Shown: piece by piece, positions 1-8,390 of the stretch
Layout of the letters: each line of letters starts with the position of its first letter
Position numbering within the stretch: the first letter of the stretch is position 1
Assembly (NCBI RefSeq): GCF_001515525.1
Contig: NZ_BCNQ01000046.1
Span: forward strand, 1 to 36,364
Direction of reading: 5' to 3'
Source of the DNA: Piscicoccus intestinalis NBRC 104926
GTDB taxonomy: Bacteria > Actinomycetota > Actinomycetes > Actinomycetales > Dermatophilaceae
Length of the DNA: 36,364 nt
Notes under the pieces: generated by a model
What the model was told of the DNA's origin: nothing
Seen by the model: only the letters and a program-made list of their open reading frames with translations
Databases searched by the model: none
Translations under genes and position numbers: made by a program

Positions 1-1110
1 GCGGTCGCGGACCGCGCGGGCCATCCGCGGCGGCGGTGCATACGACTTGGAGACCTGCGCCATCGCGTACCCCTTGATCGGGTCAGCCACCAGCCGCTGC
101 CACGTCGACCCGGCTGCGAACGCGACCTCGCGCACGGTGTCGGCGTCGACGGCGACGCCCTCGACCGTGCCCGGCTCCTGGTTGAGCCCGGCCAGGGAAG
201 CGAGAGACACGACGACCGACACCGTCGCGGCCGGCCACCCGCCATCGCCGGGGTGGTCCACGGCGGTGGGGGCGTCGGCGTGCGGCTGACCGAACAGCAG
301 CAGGTCGAGGGCGACGTCGGAGCGCAGCTGCGCCAAGGTCCGCGGGTCACCGCCGGCTCGCGCCGCACGCGCGATCGCGTCGACCCGCCGGAACGCTCCC
401 TGGCAGCGGGCGTCCGCGCCGCTGACCCCGAAGCTGCCGGCGCCGTCGTCACCGATCGTGACCCAGGCGTCCCGCTGCCGCGCCGCGCGAGCCCACCGGG
501 CGCGGGTGTTGACGTGCTTGACCATCTCCCGGCGCTTCTTGCGACAGAACGCCCCCTGCCCCAACGGCGCCCCCGTCGCAGCGGCCTTCTGACTCGCATA
601 CGCGAGCACCGCGTCGCACACCTTCTGCCCTGCCTCCGGCGTCACTTCGGGCGCGTCGAGTTCACGCACCAGCGCACACCCTTGGCCGAACGTGATCGCG
701 CGGGCCGCGACCGCTTCCTTGATCGCGACCGCGACCGACTCCGACGCCACCCCGAGCGCGACCCGACCGTGCCACGTCCCGGCAGGACCACCGAGGGTGG
801 CGACTGCCGTGTCGACGATGCAGGCGCGGGCCTGGTCCAACAACACCCCTGCCGACTTGCGATGCCGCGGCGCCAACCGGCCCTGGTCGATCTGTTCGTT
901 CTGCACCGCCAGGTCCGCAGCCGCCTGGAGTTGCGCCAATTCCCCGGCGGCATCCGAGGCCTGCACATCAAGCTCGTCATACGCCTGTGAAATCTCTCGT
1001 AGCCGCACCCATCCGCCATTCTCGGGTTGGTCACGCAAATCCCGCGCGGCCGAAATCAACCGCGAAATCGCCGCGCCATCAGGCCGCGGAACCGCCCCCA
1101 CAGACGTCAC
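1..1110 (-). CDS. DUF222 / 13E12-type HNH endonuclease family protein (3' end cut by window edge)
   Basis: This reading frame is open from a GTG at 1110 to base 1 with no stop, so 370 residues are visible and the C-terminus lies outside the window. The GTG is preceded at about 7 nt by an AAAGGGGG ribosome binding site. The protein starts VTSVGAVPRPDGAAISRL, has an Ala-rich helical middle (about residues 60-210), and ends with a stretch typical of DUF222 proteins: a TWQRLVADPIKGYAMA segment followed by a YAPPPRMARAVRDR segment. In this family that stretch sits directly before the HNH motif (R-D-x-x-C-x-F-P-x-C), so the nuclease part should begin just past the edge. These proteins occur in many copies in Micrococcales and mycobacteria, and their role is not established. 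Family assignment is confident; nuclease activity cannot be judged here. Confidence 0.8.
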   Translation of the reverse strand, partial: MTSVGAVPRPDGAAISRLISAARDLRDQPENGGWVRLREISQAYDELDVQASDAAGELAQLQAAADLAVQNEQIDQGRLAPRHRKSAGVLLDQARACIVDTAVATLGGPAGTWHGRVALGVASESVAVAIKEAVAARAITFGQGCALVRELDAPEVTPEAGQKVCDAVLAYASQKAAATGAPLGQGAFCRKKRREMVKHVNTRARWARAARQRDAWVTIGDDGAGSFGVSGADARCQGAFRRVDAIARAARAGGDPRTLAQLRSDVALDLLLFGQPHADAPTAVDHPGDGGWPAATVSVVVSLASLAGLNQEPGTVEGVAVDADTVREVAFAAGSTWQRLVADPIKGYAMAQVSKSYAPPPRMARAVRDR

Positions 1111-1156
1111 ACGACCCCCTTTCCGCCGAGCTGAGCCAGGTTCGAGCAACAGTTCG

Positions 1157-1165
1157 ATTCTACCA
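1157..1165 (-). promoter_or_regulatory. extended -10 promoter of the DUF222 gene
   Basis: Read on the minus strand this is TGGTAGAAT, an extended -10 (TGn plus TAGAAT) in an unusually AT-rich patch (about 1150-1190). It lies 47 bp before the GTG start. No convincing -35 is visible. Just upstream, 1185-1207 holds an imperfect inverted repeat (TTTCGACAG / CTGTTGAAA). Confidence 0.45.
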
Positions 1166-1288
1166 ATATATCAAGCGGATATCTAGCCTTTCGACAGCCT
1201 GTTGAAAAGTGAGCGATTGACCTCGGGCCTCACTCACGGGGGCACGGGCCCGCGGCGAAAAGGAATAACGTTTTGAGCGGAGGGGCTG

Positions 1289-1495
1289 TTACCCGCGTGC
1301 GCGGCTTCGGGTCACGGCATACGCCACAATCACGGCCAGCGATCCGAGCCACGGCACCACGAGGCACACAATGCCGGCCATGATCGATGCCCCCATCGTC
1401 CATCGACCGGAGTTTCCGGCGTGGACGGTCAGGATGAGGCCGACCAGGGTGAGAACGAGGTGGAGAGCGACGAGCGCGGCCGTGGAGGAAAACAC
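1289..1495 (-). CDS. small two-helix membrane protein
   Basis: A 68-residue protein with start GTG at 1495, preceded by a good GGGAGG site at 6-7 nt. It has two hydrophobic segments, about residues 6-24 and 38-60, joined by a short polar loop (HAGNSGRWTMG) and ending in a basic tail (RSRARG). It begins 28 bp after the stop of the NasB-like gene on the same strand, so it may be the last gene of the nitrate operon. The second helix (LVVPWLGSLAVIVAYAV) resembles the short PLDc_N-type membrane domain, but the match is too weak to name. An ORF extending upstream to 1648 exists, but its extra N-terminus is antisense-like Arg/Ala sequence and overlaps the previous gene, so I reject it. Function unknown. 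Confidence 0.6.
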   Translation of the reverse strand: MFSSTAALVALHLVLTLVGLILTVHAGNSGRWTMGASIMAGIVCLVVPWLGSLAVIVAYAVTRSRARG

Positions 1496-1523
1496 GCTCG
1501 ATCCTCCCACCGGGCGTCTGCAG

Positions 1524-3281
1524 TCAGGAATCCGTCGACCGCTCCTGGGTGAGCAGGGCGGAGCCGGTCCCGGCACCGCTGCGCGTCGACGTCGTGCTCT
1601 CGCTGCCGTCAGCGCCCCCAGCGCCCCCCGTGCCGCCGCCGGCCTCATCGCGCTGTTGGGGGTCGGACTTCTCGAGCCACTCGAGGATGCCGGTGCAGGC
1701 GTCCTTGCAGCTGCCGCAGCCGGTCGCCGCGCGGGTGGTGGCCGACAGCTGCGGCATCGTGCGCTCCCCGGCCTGGAAGGCGTCGACGATCGCCGACTTG
1801 CTCACGCCGTTGCAGCGGCAGATCGTCGCGGAGCCGGGGATGTTCGCGGGGCTCGCGGCCGTCGGTAGGCTCGCCGAGCCGTTGACGAGCAGGTTCGCGG
1901 GGTCGAGCGGCAGCGGCAGGTCACGCTCGTAGGCGACGACGAGGTCGGCGCCGAGCGACCCGGCTCCGACGAGTTCGCCACCGACGAGGCGACCGCGGTG
2001 CACCGCGATCCGCAGGCTGCGGCGACCCTGCCCGTCGACCAACGCGAGCACCCGGGGTCCGGCCGGCTCACTCGCGCACCGGCATTCGGAGTCGGTCGCG
2101 TCCCACCCCGCGAGGTCGTCGACGCACTCGCCGGCCACCGCCGGGTCGGCGGCGCGGGGGAGCCGGCCGAACGTCACGACGTCGAGGTCGGCGGCCTTGA
2201 GGCGCACGACCTCCTCGGGCGCCGCCGGCTCCTCCTCCGCCACCGAAGCCGCCACCGAAGCCGCCTCGGCCGAGCCGCCCGCCAGGTCGCCGACGAGCCG
2301 GGCGGCCAACGCGGCGGCCTGGTCCCACCCGGGCGCCAGCAGGCCGGGGCATCCCGCGGGGGTCTGCGCGCAGTCTCCGATCGCGGCGACCGCGGGGTCG
2401 GCGAACGAACGCAGGTCGTCACCGACGAGCACCCCACGCTCACACGGCAGCCCGGCGTCGACCGCGAGGCGCACGCGCGGCGCGACGCCGGCCGTCAACA
2501 GCACCGCGTCGCAGCGCAGGTGGCGTCCGTCGGCGAGGTCGAGCCCGACGAGGCGACCGTCGTCGTCGCGGCGCAGCCCCGCCGCCCGGGCCGAGCGCAC
2601 GACGTGCACCCCGAGGTCGCGCAGGCTCCTCAGCAGCACCGAACCGGCGTCGGCGTCGAGCTGGCGGTCCAGCACGTGCGCCCCCGAGTGCACCACGGCC
2701 ACCCGGGCGCCCCGCCCGACGAGCGCGCGAGCGGCCTCGAGGCCGAGCAGGCCGCCGCCGAGCACGACGACCCGCGGAGCGCCGCCCTCGCGGCCCCGGC
2801 CGCTGGCCAGCGCGAGCAGCTCGCGGCAGTCGTCGACGGTGCGCAGCGCCCGCACCCCCGGCGGCAGGTCGTCGGGGTCGGAGTCGGCGGGCAGACCCGC
2901 CAATCGCGGCACACGCGGCGCCGCGCCGGTCGCGAGCACGACCGTGTCGTAGGGGTGTTCGCTGCCGAGGTCGTCGACGACGACGCGCGATTCGCGGTTC
3001 AACTCGACGGCGGGGCGGCCCGCGAACACCCGCATGCCCGCCGGGGCCGCGGGCAGCGTGAGCCCGCCGAGGTCGGCGCGCCCGGCGAGCACCTCGCTGA
3101 GCATGAGGCGGTTGTACGGCTCGTACGGCTCGGCGCCGAGCACGCTCACCTCGACGTCGATCGGGCGGCCCGATCGCGCCGACTGCTCGGCGCCGCGGGC
3201 GAGTTCGGCGACGAACCGGTGGCCGACCATGCCGTGGCCGATGACGACGACGCGGTGCGGGGTGCTGGAGGCAGCGGTCAC
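1524..3281 (-). CDS. NasB-like FAD/NAD(P)H oxidoreductase with BFD [2Fe-2S] domain (nitrate reductase electron-transfer subunit)
   Basis: This 585-residue flavoprotein probably passes electrons from NAD(P)H to the nitrate reductase encoded just upstream. The N-terminus has a Rossmann motif (VVVIGHGMVGHRF) for FAD. A second one (VVVLGGGLLGLEAARAL, about residue 170) serves NAD(P)H. AIGDCAQTP is the usual second FAD contact. About residues 480-540 form a BFD-like [2Fe-2S] domain with CRC and CGSC cysteine pairs. This layout matches the front part of NirB-type nitrite reductases, but the sirohaem part is missing, so it is not itself a nitrite reductase. The chosen GTG start at 3281 overlaps the nasA stop (GTGA), which implies translational coupling. 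The C-terminal 40 residues are low-complexity Gly/Ser/Thr. Family is confident; the pairing with NasA is inferred from operon position. Confidence 0.88.
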   Translation of the reverse strand: MTAASSTPHRVVVIGHGMVGHRFVAELARGAEQSARSGRPIDVEVSVLGAEPYEPYNRLMLSEVLAGRADLGGLTLPAAPAGMRVFAGRPAVELNRESRVVVDDLGSEHPYDTVVLATGAAPRVPRLAGLPADSDPDDLPPGVRALRTVDDCRELLALASGRGREGGAPRVVVLGGGLLGLEAARALVGRGARVAVVHSGAHVLDRQLDADAGSVLLRSLRDLGVHVVRSARAAGLRRDDDGRLVGLDLADGRHLRCDAVLLTAGVAPRVRLAVDAGLPCERGVLVGDDLRSFADPAVAAIGDCAQTPAGCPGLLAPGWDQAAALAARLVGDLAGGSAEAASVAASVAEEEPAAPEEVVRLKAADLDVVTFGRLPRAADPAVAGECVDDLAGWDATDSECRCASEPAGPRVLALVDGQGRRSLRIAVHRGRLVGGELVGAGSLGADLVVAYERDLPLPLDPANLLVNGSASLPTAASPANIPGSATICRCNGVSKSAIVDAFQAGERTMPQLSATTRAATGCGSCKDACTGILEWLEKSDPQQRDEAGGGTGGAGGADGSESTTSTRSGAGTGSALLTQERSTDS

Positions 3282-5524
3282 GAGGGGACTCCTTCGCCGA
3301 GCAGCGCGAGGCGCGCCGCGGGGGTGTCGGCGGAGGCGACGTCGACGGCGCACACCTTGAACTCGGGCATCCCGCTGATCGGGTCGGTCGCGGGGTTGGT
3401 CAGGAGGTTGACGCGTTGGCGACCGGCGAAGTGGAACGGCATGAAGACGACGTCGGGCCGGATCGAGGCCGACAGGATCGCCGTCGCCACCGCCACCCCG
3501 CGGGCCGTCGTCAGCCGCACCGGCGTGCCCTCCTCGATGTCGAGGCGGGCCGCGGTCAGCGGGTGCAGGGTGATCGTCGCGCGGCTCTGCGCCGCCGCGA
3601 GCCGACGCACCCGGCGGGTCTGCGCGCCGGACTGGTAGTGCTCGAGCACCCGCCCGGTCACCAGGTACAGCGGCGCCTCGCGGTGCAGGTCGTCGGCCAC
3701 ACCGGTCGCCCGCACCGGCAGCATCCGGGCGCGGCCGTCGGGGGTGGCGAAGTGGTTGAGGAAAACCCTTGGGGTGCCGGGGTGGTCGGCGCTCGGGCAG
3801 GGCCAGTAGAGCGCCTCGGCGCCGGCCCGCTGCAGGGTCACGCCGCCGTAGTCGGCGATCCCGCCGGCGCTGGCTCGAGCGAGTTCGGCGAGCACCTCGT
3901 CCGGGTCGTCGGCGAAGGGCACCGGCGCGCCGAGCCGGGCCGCCAGTTCCCGCCACACCCACAGCTCGTCGCGCACCAACCCCGGCGGCTCGACCGCCTT
4001 GCGGCGCGCGAGGATCCGGCCCTCGACCGAAGTCATGGTGCCCGTCTCCTCGGCCCACTGGGTGATCGGCAGCACGACGTCGGCCAGTTGCGCGGTCTCG
4101 CTCGGCACGAGGTCGGCGACGACGAGCAGGTCGAGCCGGCGCAGCCGCGCCTCCAGCGCCCCGGCGTCGGGCGCCGAGACCACCGGGTTGGCTCCGTGCA
4201 CGAACAGCGCTCGGATGCCGCCGGATTCGACCGGCGCCCCGACCTTCTCGAAGAGGGCCATCGCGGGCACCCCCGGTCCGGGGATCGAGTCGGGGTCCAC
4301 GCCCCACACCGCGGCGACGTGCGCGCGGGCGGCGGGGTCGGCGATCGAACGGTAGCCGGGCAGCTGATCGGCCTTCTGGCCGTGCTCGCGCCCGCCCTGC
4401 CCGTTGCCCTGCCCGGTCAGGCACCCGTACCCGGAGCCGGTGACGCCCGGCAGCCCGAGCGCCAGCGCGAGCCCGATCGCCGCGGTCACGGTGTCGGTGC
4501 CGTGCGCGTGCTGCTCGGCGCCGCGGCCGGTGAGCACGTACGCGCCCCGTCCGCCCCGGCTCGGGGCGGCGGCCGCCAGCAGGCGGGCGGCGAGACGGAC
4601 CTGGTCGGCCGGCACCCCCGTCTCCCGCTCGACGCGCTCGGGCCACCACTGGCTCACCTCGCGGCGCACGTCGTCGGAGCCGGTGACGCGGGTCTCGAGG
4701 TAGGCGTCGTCGGCGAGGCCCTCGGCGAAGACGACGTGGGTGAGGCCGAGGAGCAGCTGCAGGTCGGTGCCGGGCAGCGGCGCCAGGTGCAGGCCGCCGC
4801 CGTCGCCGGTCAGCGCAGCGGTGGGGGTGTGCCGCGGGTCGACGACGAGCAGGCCGCCGCGCTCGCGGGCGCCGGACAGGTGTCGCACCGCCGGCGGCAT
4901 CGTCTCGGCGACGTTGCTGCCGACGAGCAGGATCGCGTCGGCCCCGCCCAGGTCGGTCAGCGGGAACGGCAGCCCGCGGTCGAGCCCGAACGCCCTGTTA
5001 CCGGCGGCCGCGGCGCTGCTCATGCAGAACCGGCCGTTGTAGTCGATGAACGGCGTCCGCAGCGCGACGCGCGCGAATTTGCCGAGGGTGTAGGCCTTTT
5101 CGTTGGTCAGGCCGCCGCCGCCGAAGACCCCGACCGCCTCGCGGCCGCCGGCGGCCCAGGACCGGTGCACGCCGGCGACGATCGCGTCGAACGCCGCCTC
5201 CCAGGTGGCCGGGTGCAGGGCGCCGTCGTCGTCGCGCAGCAGCGGGGTCGTCAGCCGGTCGGGGGCGTCGAGCACCGCGGCGCTCGTCCAGCCCTTGGCG
5301 CACAGGCCGCCGCCGTTGGTGGGGAAGTCGCGCGGCGTCACCTCCACCGGCAACCGAATGGCCCCGGCCGGCGCCGCCCCCGGTGCGAGCGCCGGCTCAG
5401 ACCCAGGCGCGAGCCCCGGCGCCGCCCCCGGCGTCGCACCCGGCGTCGCACCCGGCGCGGGAGTGAGCGACATGCCGCACTGCAGCGAGCAGTACGGGCA
5501 ATGGGTGTCGGTCGGATGGGTCAC
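3278..5524 (-). CDS. nasA: assimilatory nitrate reductase catalytic subunit (molybdopterin oxidoreductase)
   Basis: A cytoplasmic enzyme reducing nitrate to nitrite with Mo-bis-MGD, 748 residues, near the normal NasA length. The N-terminus carries the [4Fe-4S] cysteines C9, C12, C16 and C75 (CPYCSLQC ... GGGLCAKGW). The gap to the last Cys is widened by a roughly 30-residue repeat built from PGATPGAAPG units (about residues 22-54). YNGRFCMSSAA holds the probable Mo-ligand Cys. GSNVAETMPP, GRGAEQHAHG and TGRVLEHYQSG are typical of the MGD-binding domains. The C-terminal molybdopterin dinucleotide-binding domain covers about residues 620-740. The GTG start at 5524 has a GGAGG site 6-7 nt upstream. 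It lies between narK and the flavoprotein gene on the same strand, forming an uptake and reduction operon. No TAT signal is seen, which fits an assimilatory role. Confidence 0.92.
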   Translation of the reverse strand: MTHPTDTHCPYCSLQCGMSLTPAPGATPGATPGAAPGLAPGSEPALAPGAAPAGAIRLPVEVTPRDFPTNGGGLCAKGWTSAAVLDAPDRLTTPLLRDDDGALHPATWEAAFDAIVAGVHRSWAAGGREAVGVFGGGGLTNEKAYTLGKFARVALRTPFIDYNGRFCMSSAAAAGNRAFGLDRGLPFPLTDLGGADAILLVGSNVAETMPPAVRHLSGARERGGLLVVDPRHTPTAALTGDGGGLHLAPLPGTDLQLLLGLTHVVFAEGLADDAYLETRVTGSDDVRREVSQWWPERVERETGVPADQVRLAARLLAAAAPSRGGRGAYVLTGRGAEQHAHGTDTVTAAIGLALALGLPGVTGSGYGCLTGQGNGQGGREHGQKADQLPGYRSIADPAARAHVAAVWGVDPDSIPGPGVPAMALFEKVGAPVESGGIRALFVHGANPVVSAPDAGALEARLRRLDLLVVADLVPSETAQLADVVLPITQWAEETGTMTSVEGRILARRKAVEPPGLVRDELWVWRELAARLGAPVPFADDPDEVLAELARASAGGIADYGGVTLQRAGAEALYWPCPSADHPGTPRVFLNHFATPDGRARMLPVRATGVADDLHREAPLYLVTGRVLEHYQSGAQTRRVRRLAAAQSRATITLHPLTAARLDIEEGTPVRLTTARGVAVATAILSASIRPDVVFMPFHFAGRQRVNLLTNPATDPISGMPEFKVCAVDVASADTPAARLALLGEGVPS

Positions 5525-5558
5525 GGCTGTCCTCCAGTCGACGGGGGAACGAGGTGAG

Positions 5559-5670
5559 CCACCGTTCGGACTGTCACCGCAGCCACCCCTGCCGCGGTCC
5601 GAGAAGGAAACCGCAGGTCACGGGTTCGGGGCTCGGGAGCGCCGGTGGCCGGTGATCGTCCGAACGGTGG
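5559..5670 (-). repeat. long-range inverted repeat in the narK-nasA gap
   Basis: CCACCGTTCGGA at 5559-5570 is matched exactly by its reverse complement at 5659-5670, 88 bp apart. Flanking GAGCC (5556-5560) and GGCTC (5673-5677) extend the match with a small bulge. In the operon mRNA the two arms could close the whole intergenic region between the narK stop and the nasA ribosome binding site into one stem. It may be a processing site, a partial terminator or a regulator binding pair; the sequence does not decide. Confidence 0.5.
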
Positions 5671-5675
5671 CGGGC

Positions 5676-7070
5676 TCAGATGCGCACGGCCTCGCGGTCG
5701 CGGCCGGAGAGGTACACGGAGAACGTCGTGGCGGCCATGAGCGCGTAGGCGGCGATGAACACCCACAGCGCGGCCTGCAGCGAGCCGGTGAGGGAGTTGC
5801 TCAGCGCGAACCCGCGCGGGATGAGGAAGCCGCCGAGGGCGCCGACCGCGCCGGCGATGCCGATGCAGCCCGCCGCGGCCTTCTTGGCCCGCAGCAGCGA
5901 CCCGGGGTCGGTGCCGGCGGCGTTCTCGCGGAAGACCGCCGGGATCATCCGGTACACCGAGCCGTTGCCGATGCCGGTGAAGACGAACAGCCACAGGAAC
6001 GAGACGAAGAACAGCGCGAAGCTGTGCGTGCGCAGCCCGAGGATCGCGCCGACCGTGCCGAGGGCCATCGCCGCGAACGCGACGATCGTGATGCGGGCGC
6101 CGCCGAAGCGGTCGGCCATCGTGCCGCCCAGCGGGCGCGACAGGGAGCCGACGAGCGCGCCCATGAAGGCGATCGACAGCGACATCTCGGGGAACTGGCT
6201 CTTCAGCAGCGTCGGGAACGCGCCCGAGAAGCCGATGAACGAGCCGAACGTGCCGATGTAGATGAACGAGATGATCCAGGTGTGCCGGTCCTGCGCGGCC
6301 CGCGCGAAGCTGCGCAGGTCGGAGGTGGTGCCTTCGATGTTGTCCATCTTCGTCCAGGCCAGCCAGGCGGCCAGCAGCACGAGCGGCACGAAGATGAGGC
6401 CGGCGCGCTCCAGCGCCAGGCCCGCGCTCGTGACGATGACCAGCGGCACCGCGAACTGCACCGCGGCCGTGCCGATGTTGCCGCCCGCGGCGTTGAGCCC
6501 GAGGGCCTTGCCCTTCTCCGCCTCCGGGTAGAAGAACGAGATGTTCGCCATCGAGCTGGCGAAGTTGCCGCCGCCGAAGCCGGCGAGCGCGGCGACGAGG
6601 AGCATGACGCCGAACGGGGTCTGCGGGTTCTGCACGACCCAGACGAGCGCGAGCGTCGGGATGAGCAGGAGCAGCGCGGAGACGACGGTCCAGTTGCGGC
6701 CGCCGAACATCGGCACCGCGAACGTGTACGGCAGCCGCAGCGTGGCGCCGACGAGGCTGGGCACCGAGACGAGCCAGAACATCTGGTCGACGGACAAGGA
6801 GAAGCCGGCCGAGTTCAGCTGCGGCACGACGATGCTCCACAGCGCCCAGACGGCGAAGCCGAGGAACTCGGCGAAGACCGAGATCGACAGGTTGCGGCGC
6901 GCGATCGTCTTGCCGCCGGCGGCCCACTGGCCCGGGTCCTCCGGGTCCCAGTGCACGAGCCAGTGCCCGGAGCGGTGGGCCAGCGCGACGCGCGGCTGCG
7001 GCGCGGCGGCGCCGGCGGCGGTCTCGCCGGCCGACCCCACGTCCGCGTGCGAGGAGGAACTCGAAGCCAC
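5676..7070 (-). CDS. narK: nitrate/nitrite MFS transporter
   Basis: A 464-residue major facilitator of the NarK/NNP family that brings nitrate into the cell for NasA. About twelve hydrophobic segments follow a polar N-terminus of roughly 60 residues. The nitrate signature is present: GFGGGNFASSMANISFFYP followed by EKGKALGLNAAGGNIGTA, with a second Gly-rich copy near GIGNGSVYRMIP. I choose the GTG at 7070 because AAGGA lies 6 nt before it. A GTG at 7115 would add 15 residues (MDAHHPGG...) and sits only 5 nt after a TACCGT box, so it cannot be excluded. It is the first gene of the operon narK-nasA-NasB-like. No GlnR-type box could be recognised by eye in the upstream region. Confidence 0.92.
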   Translation of the reverse strand: MASSSSSHADVGSAGETAAGAAAPQPRVALAHRSGHWLVHWDPEDPGQWAAGGKTIARRNLSISVFAEFLGFAVWALWSIVVPQLNSAGFSLSVDQMFWLVSVPSLVGATLRLPYTFAVPMFGGRNWTVVSALLLLIPTLALVWVVQNPQTPFGVMLLVAALAGFGGGNFASSMANISFFYPEAEKGKALGLNAAGGNIGTAAVQFAVPLVIVTSAGLALERAGLIFVPLVLLAAWLAWTKMDNIEGTTSDLRSFARAAQDRHTWIISFIYIGTFGSFIGFSGAFPTLLKSQFPEMSLSIAFMGALVGSLSRPLGGTMADRFGGARITIVAFAAMALGTVGAILGLRTHSFALFFVSFLWLFVFTGIGNGSVYRMIPAVFRENAAGTDPGSLLRAKKAAAGCIGIAGAVGALGGFLIPRGFALSNSLTGSLQAALWVFIAAYALMAATTFSVYLSGRDREAVRI

Positions 7071-7116
7071 GGTGGATCCTTCGTGCCAGGGCCCACCCGG
7101 GTGGTGAGCATCCACC
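7071..7116 (-). promoter_or_regulatory. narK leader hairpins overlapping the translation start region
   Basis: In the narK mRNA, GGTGGAT (7116-7110) can pair with ATCCACC (7077-7071), which fills the space between the AAGGA site and the GTG start. Between them lies a perfect 12-bp palindrome, CCACCCGGGTGG (7093-7104). The leader could therefore fold over its own initiation region. A TACCGT -10-like box is at 7121-7126 (minus strand). Confidence 0.4.
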
Positions 7117-7285
7117 TTCGACGGTAAGAACGGCCCGCAGACAGCCGATTTCGGCGATGTTGCGCGGTCGTCAACTCGGTCTCACAGGCCGCGGCGGGCC
7201 GCGCGTGAGCCCGCCGTGTCGAAGTCGTGACCTCCTGGCGCGCACGCCCGAGGCGCTCAGCCGGGCCGGTGTCGGAGCTCTGCCA

Positions 7286-7291
7286 TACGGT
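7286..7291 (+). promoter_or_regulatory. -10 box (TACGGT) giving a leaderless amidohydrolase mRNA
   Basis: TACGGT fits the actinobacterial TANNNT -10 and is followed by exactly 7 nt and then the ATG at 7299, so transcription should start at or next to the A of the start codon. The GGTGGAG sequence overlaps this spacer and could also act as a ribosome binding site if transcription starts further upstream. Confidence 0.5.
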
Positions 7292-7298
7292 GGAGCCC

Positions 7299-8390
7299 AT
7301 GAGCGCCGTGCTGCACGTGCGGGGGACGATCCTCGTCGGCCCGCAGGAGGAACGCGACGAGGCCTGGGTCATCGGCGGCCGGTTGACGTTCGAGCGCCCG
7401 GTGCACGCCGGGGCCGGTGAGGTCGAGTCGGTCTCCGGCTACGTGCTGCCCGGGCTCGTCGACGCGCACTGCCACGTCGGGCTCGACGCGCACGGCGCGG
7501 TCGACCGCGAGACCGCGATCGAGCAGGCGAGCACCGACCGCGACGCCGGCGCGCTGCTCATCCGCGACTGTGGCTCCCCGCTCGACACGCGTTTCGTCGA
7601 CGAGCACGAGGAGCTGCCGAAGATCATCCGCGCGGCCCGGCACATCGCCCGCCAGCGCCGCTACATCCCCAACGTCGGTGAGGAGATCGAGCCCGACGAG
7701 CTCGTGACGACGGTGCGGGTGCAGGCCCGCCGGGGAGACGGCTGGGTCAAGCTCGTCGGAGACTGGATCGACCGCGACTCCGGCGACCTGCGGCCGTGCT
7801 GGCCGGTCGAGACGTTGACCGCCGCGATCGCCGCCGCGCACGAGGAGGGCGCGCGGGTGACCGCGCACTGCTTCGGGGAGCAGTCGCTGCACGACTTCGC
7901 AGCCGCGGGCACCGACTGCATCGAGCACGCGACCGGGCTGACCACCGACTCCGTCGAGGCGTTCGCCGCCCAGGGCATCGCGATCGTGCCGACGCTGGTG
8001 AACATCGCGAACTTCCCGAAGTTCGCCGACGCCGGCCGCGCGAAGTTCCCCACCTACGCCGACCACATGGTGGATCTGTGGGAGCGGCGCTACGAGACGA
8101 TCGGCGCGGCCCACGAGGCCGGCGTGCCGATCTTCGCGGGCACCGACGCCGGCGGACAGCTGCCCCACGGGCTCGTCGCCAAGGAGGTGGCCGAGCTCGT
8201 CGCCGCCGGGCTGTCTCCGCTCGAGGCGATCGGGGCCGCGACCTGGGGCGCGCGGGCCTGGCTGGGCCGGCCGGGGCTGGACGAGGGCCAGGACGCCGAC
8301 CTCGTCGTCTACGACAGCGACCCACGCGCCGACGTCGGCGTGCTCGCCTCACCCCGGCGGATCGTGCTGCGCGGCCGTGTCGTCGCCTGA
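7299..8390 (+). CDS. amidohydrolase family protein (metal-dependent hydrolase)
   Basis: A 363-residue TIM-barrel amidohydrolase of the imidazolonepropionase/prolidase-like branch. Visible metal-site residues are H57 and H59 (LVDAHCHVG), K151 in WVKLVGDW (the position often carboxylated), H190 (TAHCFGE), H210 (IEHAT) and D283 (FAGTDAGG). The C-terminus returns to the small beta domain (DADLVVYDSDP). The substrate cannot be told from sequence; related proteins cleave cyclic amides or dipeptides. It stands divergent from narK across a 228-bp gap and overlaps the following GNAT gene by 14 bp, which suggests cotranscription. The ATG at 7299 is chosen because it follows a TACGGT box by 7 nt; the longer ORF from 7227 would start before the promoter. 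Confidence 0.87.
   Translation: MSAVLHVRGTILVGPQEERDEAWVIGGRLTFERPVHAGAGEVESVSGYVLPGLVDAHCHVGLDAHGAVDRETAIEQASTDRDAGALLIRDCGSPLDTRFVDEHEELPKIIRAARHIARQRRYIPNVGEEIEPDELVTTVRVQARRGDGWVKLVGDWIDRDSGDLRPCWPVETLTAAIAAAHEEGARVTAHCFGEQSLHDFAAAGTDCIEHATGLTTDSVEAFAAQGIAIVPTLVNIANFPKFADAGRAKFPTYADHMVDLWERRYETIGAAHEAGVPIFAGTDAGGQLPHGLVAKEVAELVAAGLSPLEAIGAATWGARAWLGRPGLDEGQDADLVVYDSDPRADVGVLASPRRIVLRGRVVA

Noticed and set aside
1185-1207. TTTCGACAG/CTGTTGAAA as a dif-like Xer site
   Set aside because: It does not match the actinobacterial dif consensus as I know it, and the arms are imperfect; kept only as an inverted repeat.
3416-5557. 713-residue plus-strand reading frame opposite nasA
   Set aside because: Arg/Gly/Val-rich with no family motif, exactly antisense to the well-supported nasA. 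Long antisense frames are expected in very GC-rich DNA.
5103-7127. 674-residue plus-strand frame opposite narK
   Set aside because: Highly charged Arg/Glu/Ala sequence antisense to the clear NarK protein; no motif, no ribosome binding site.
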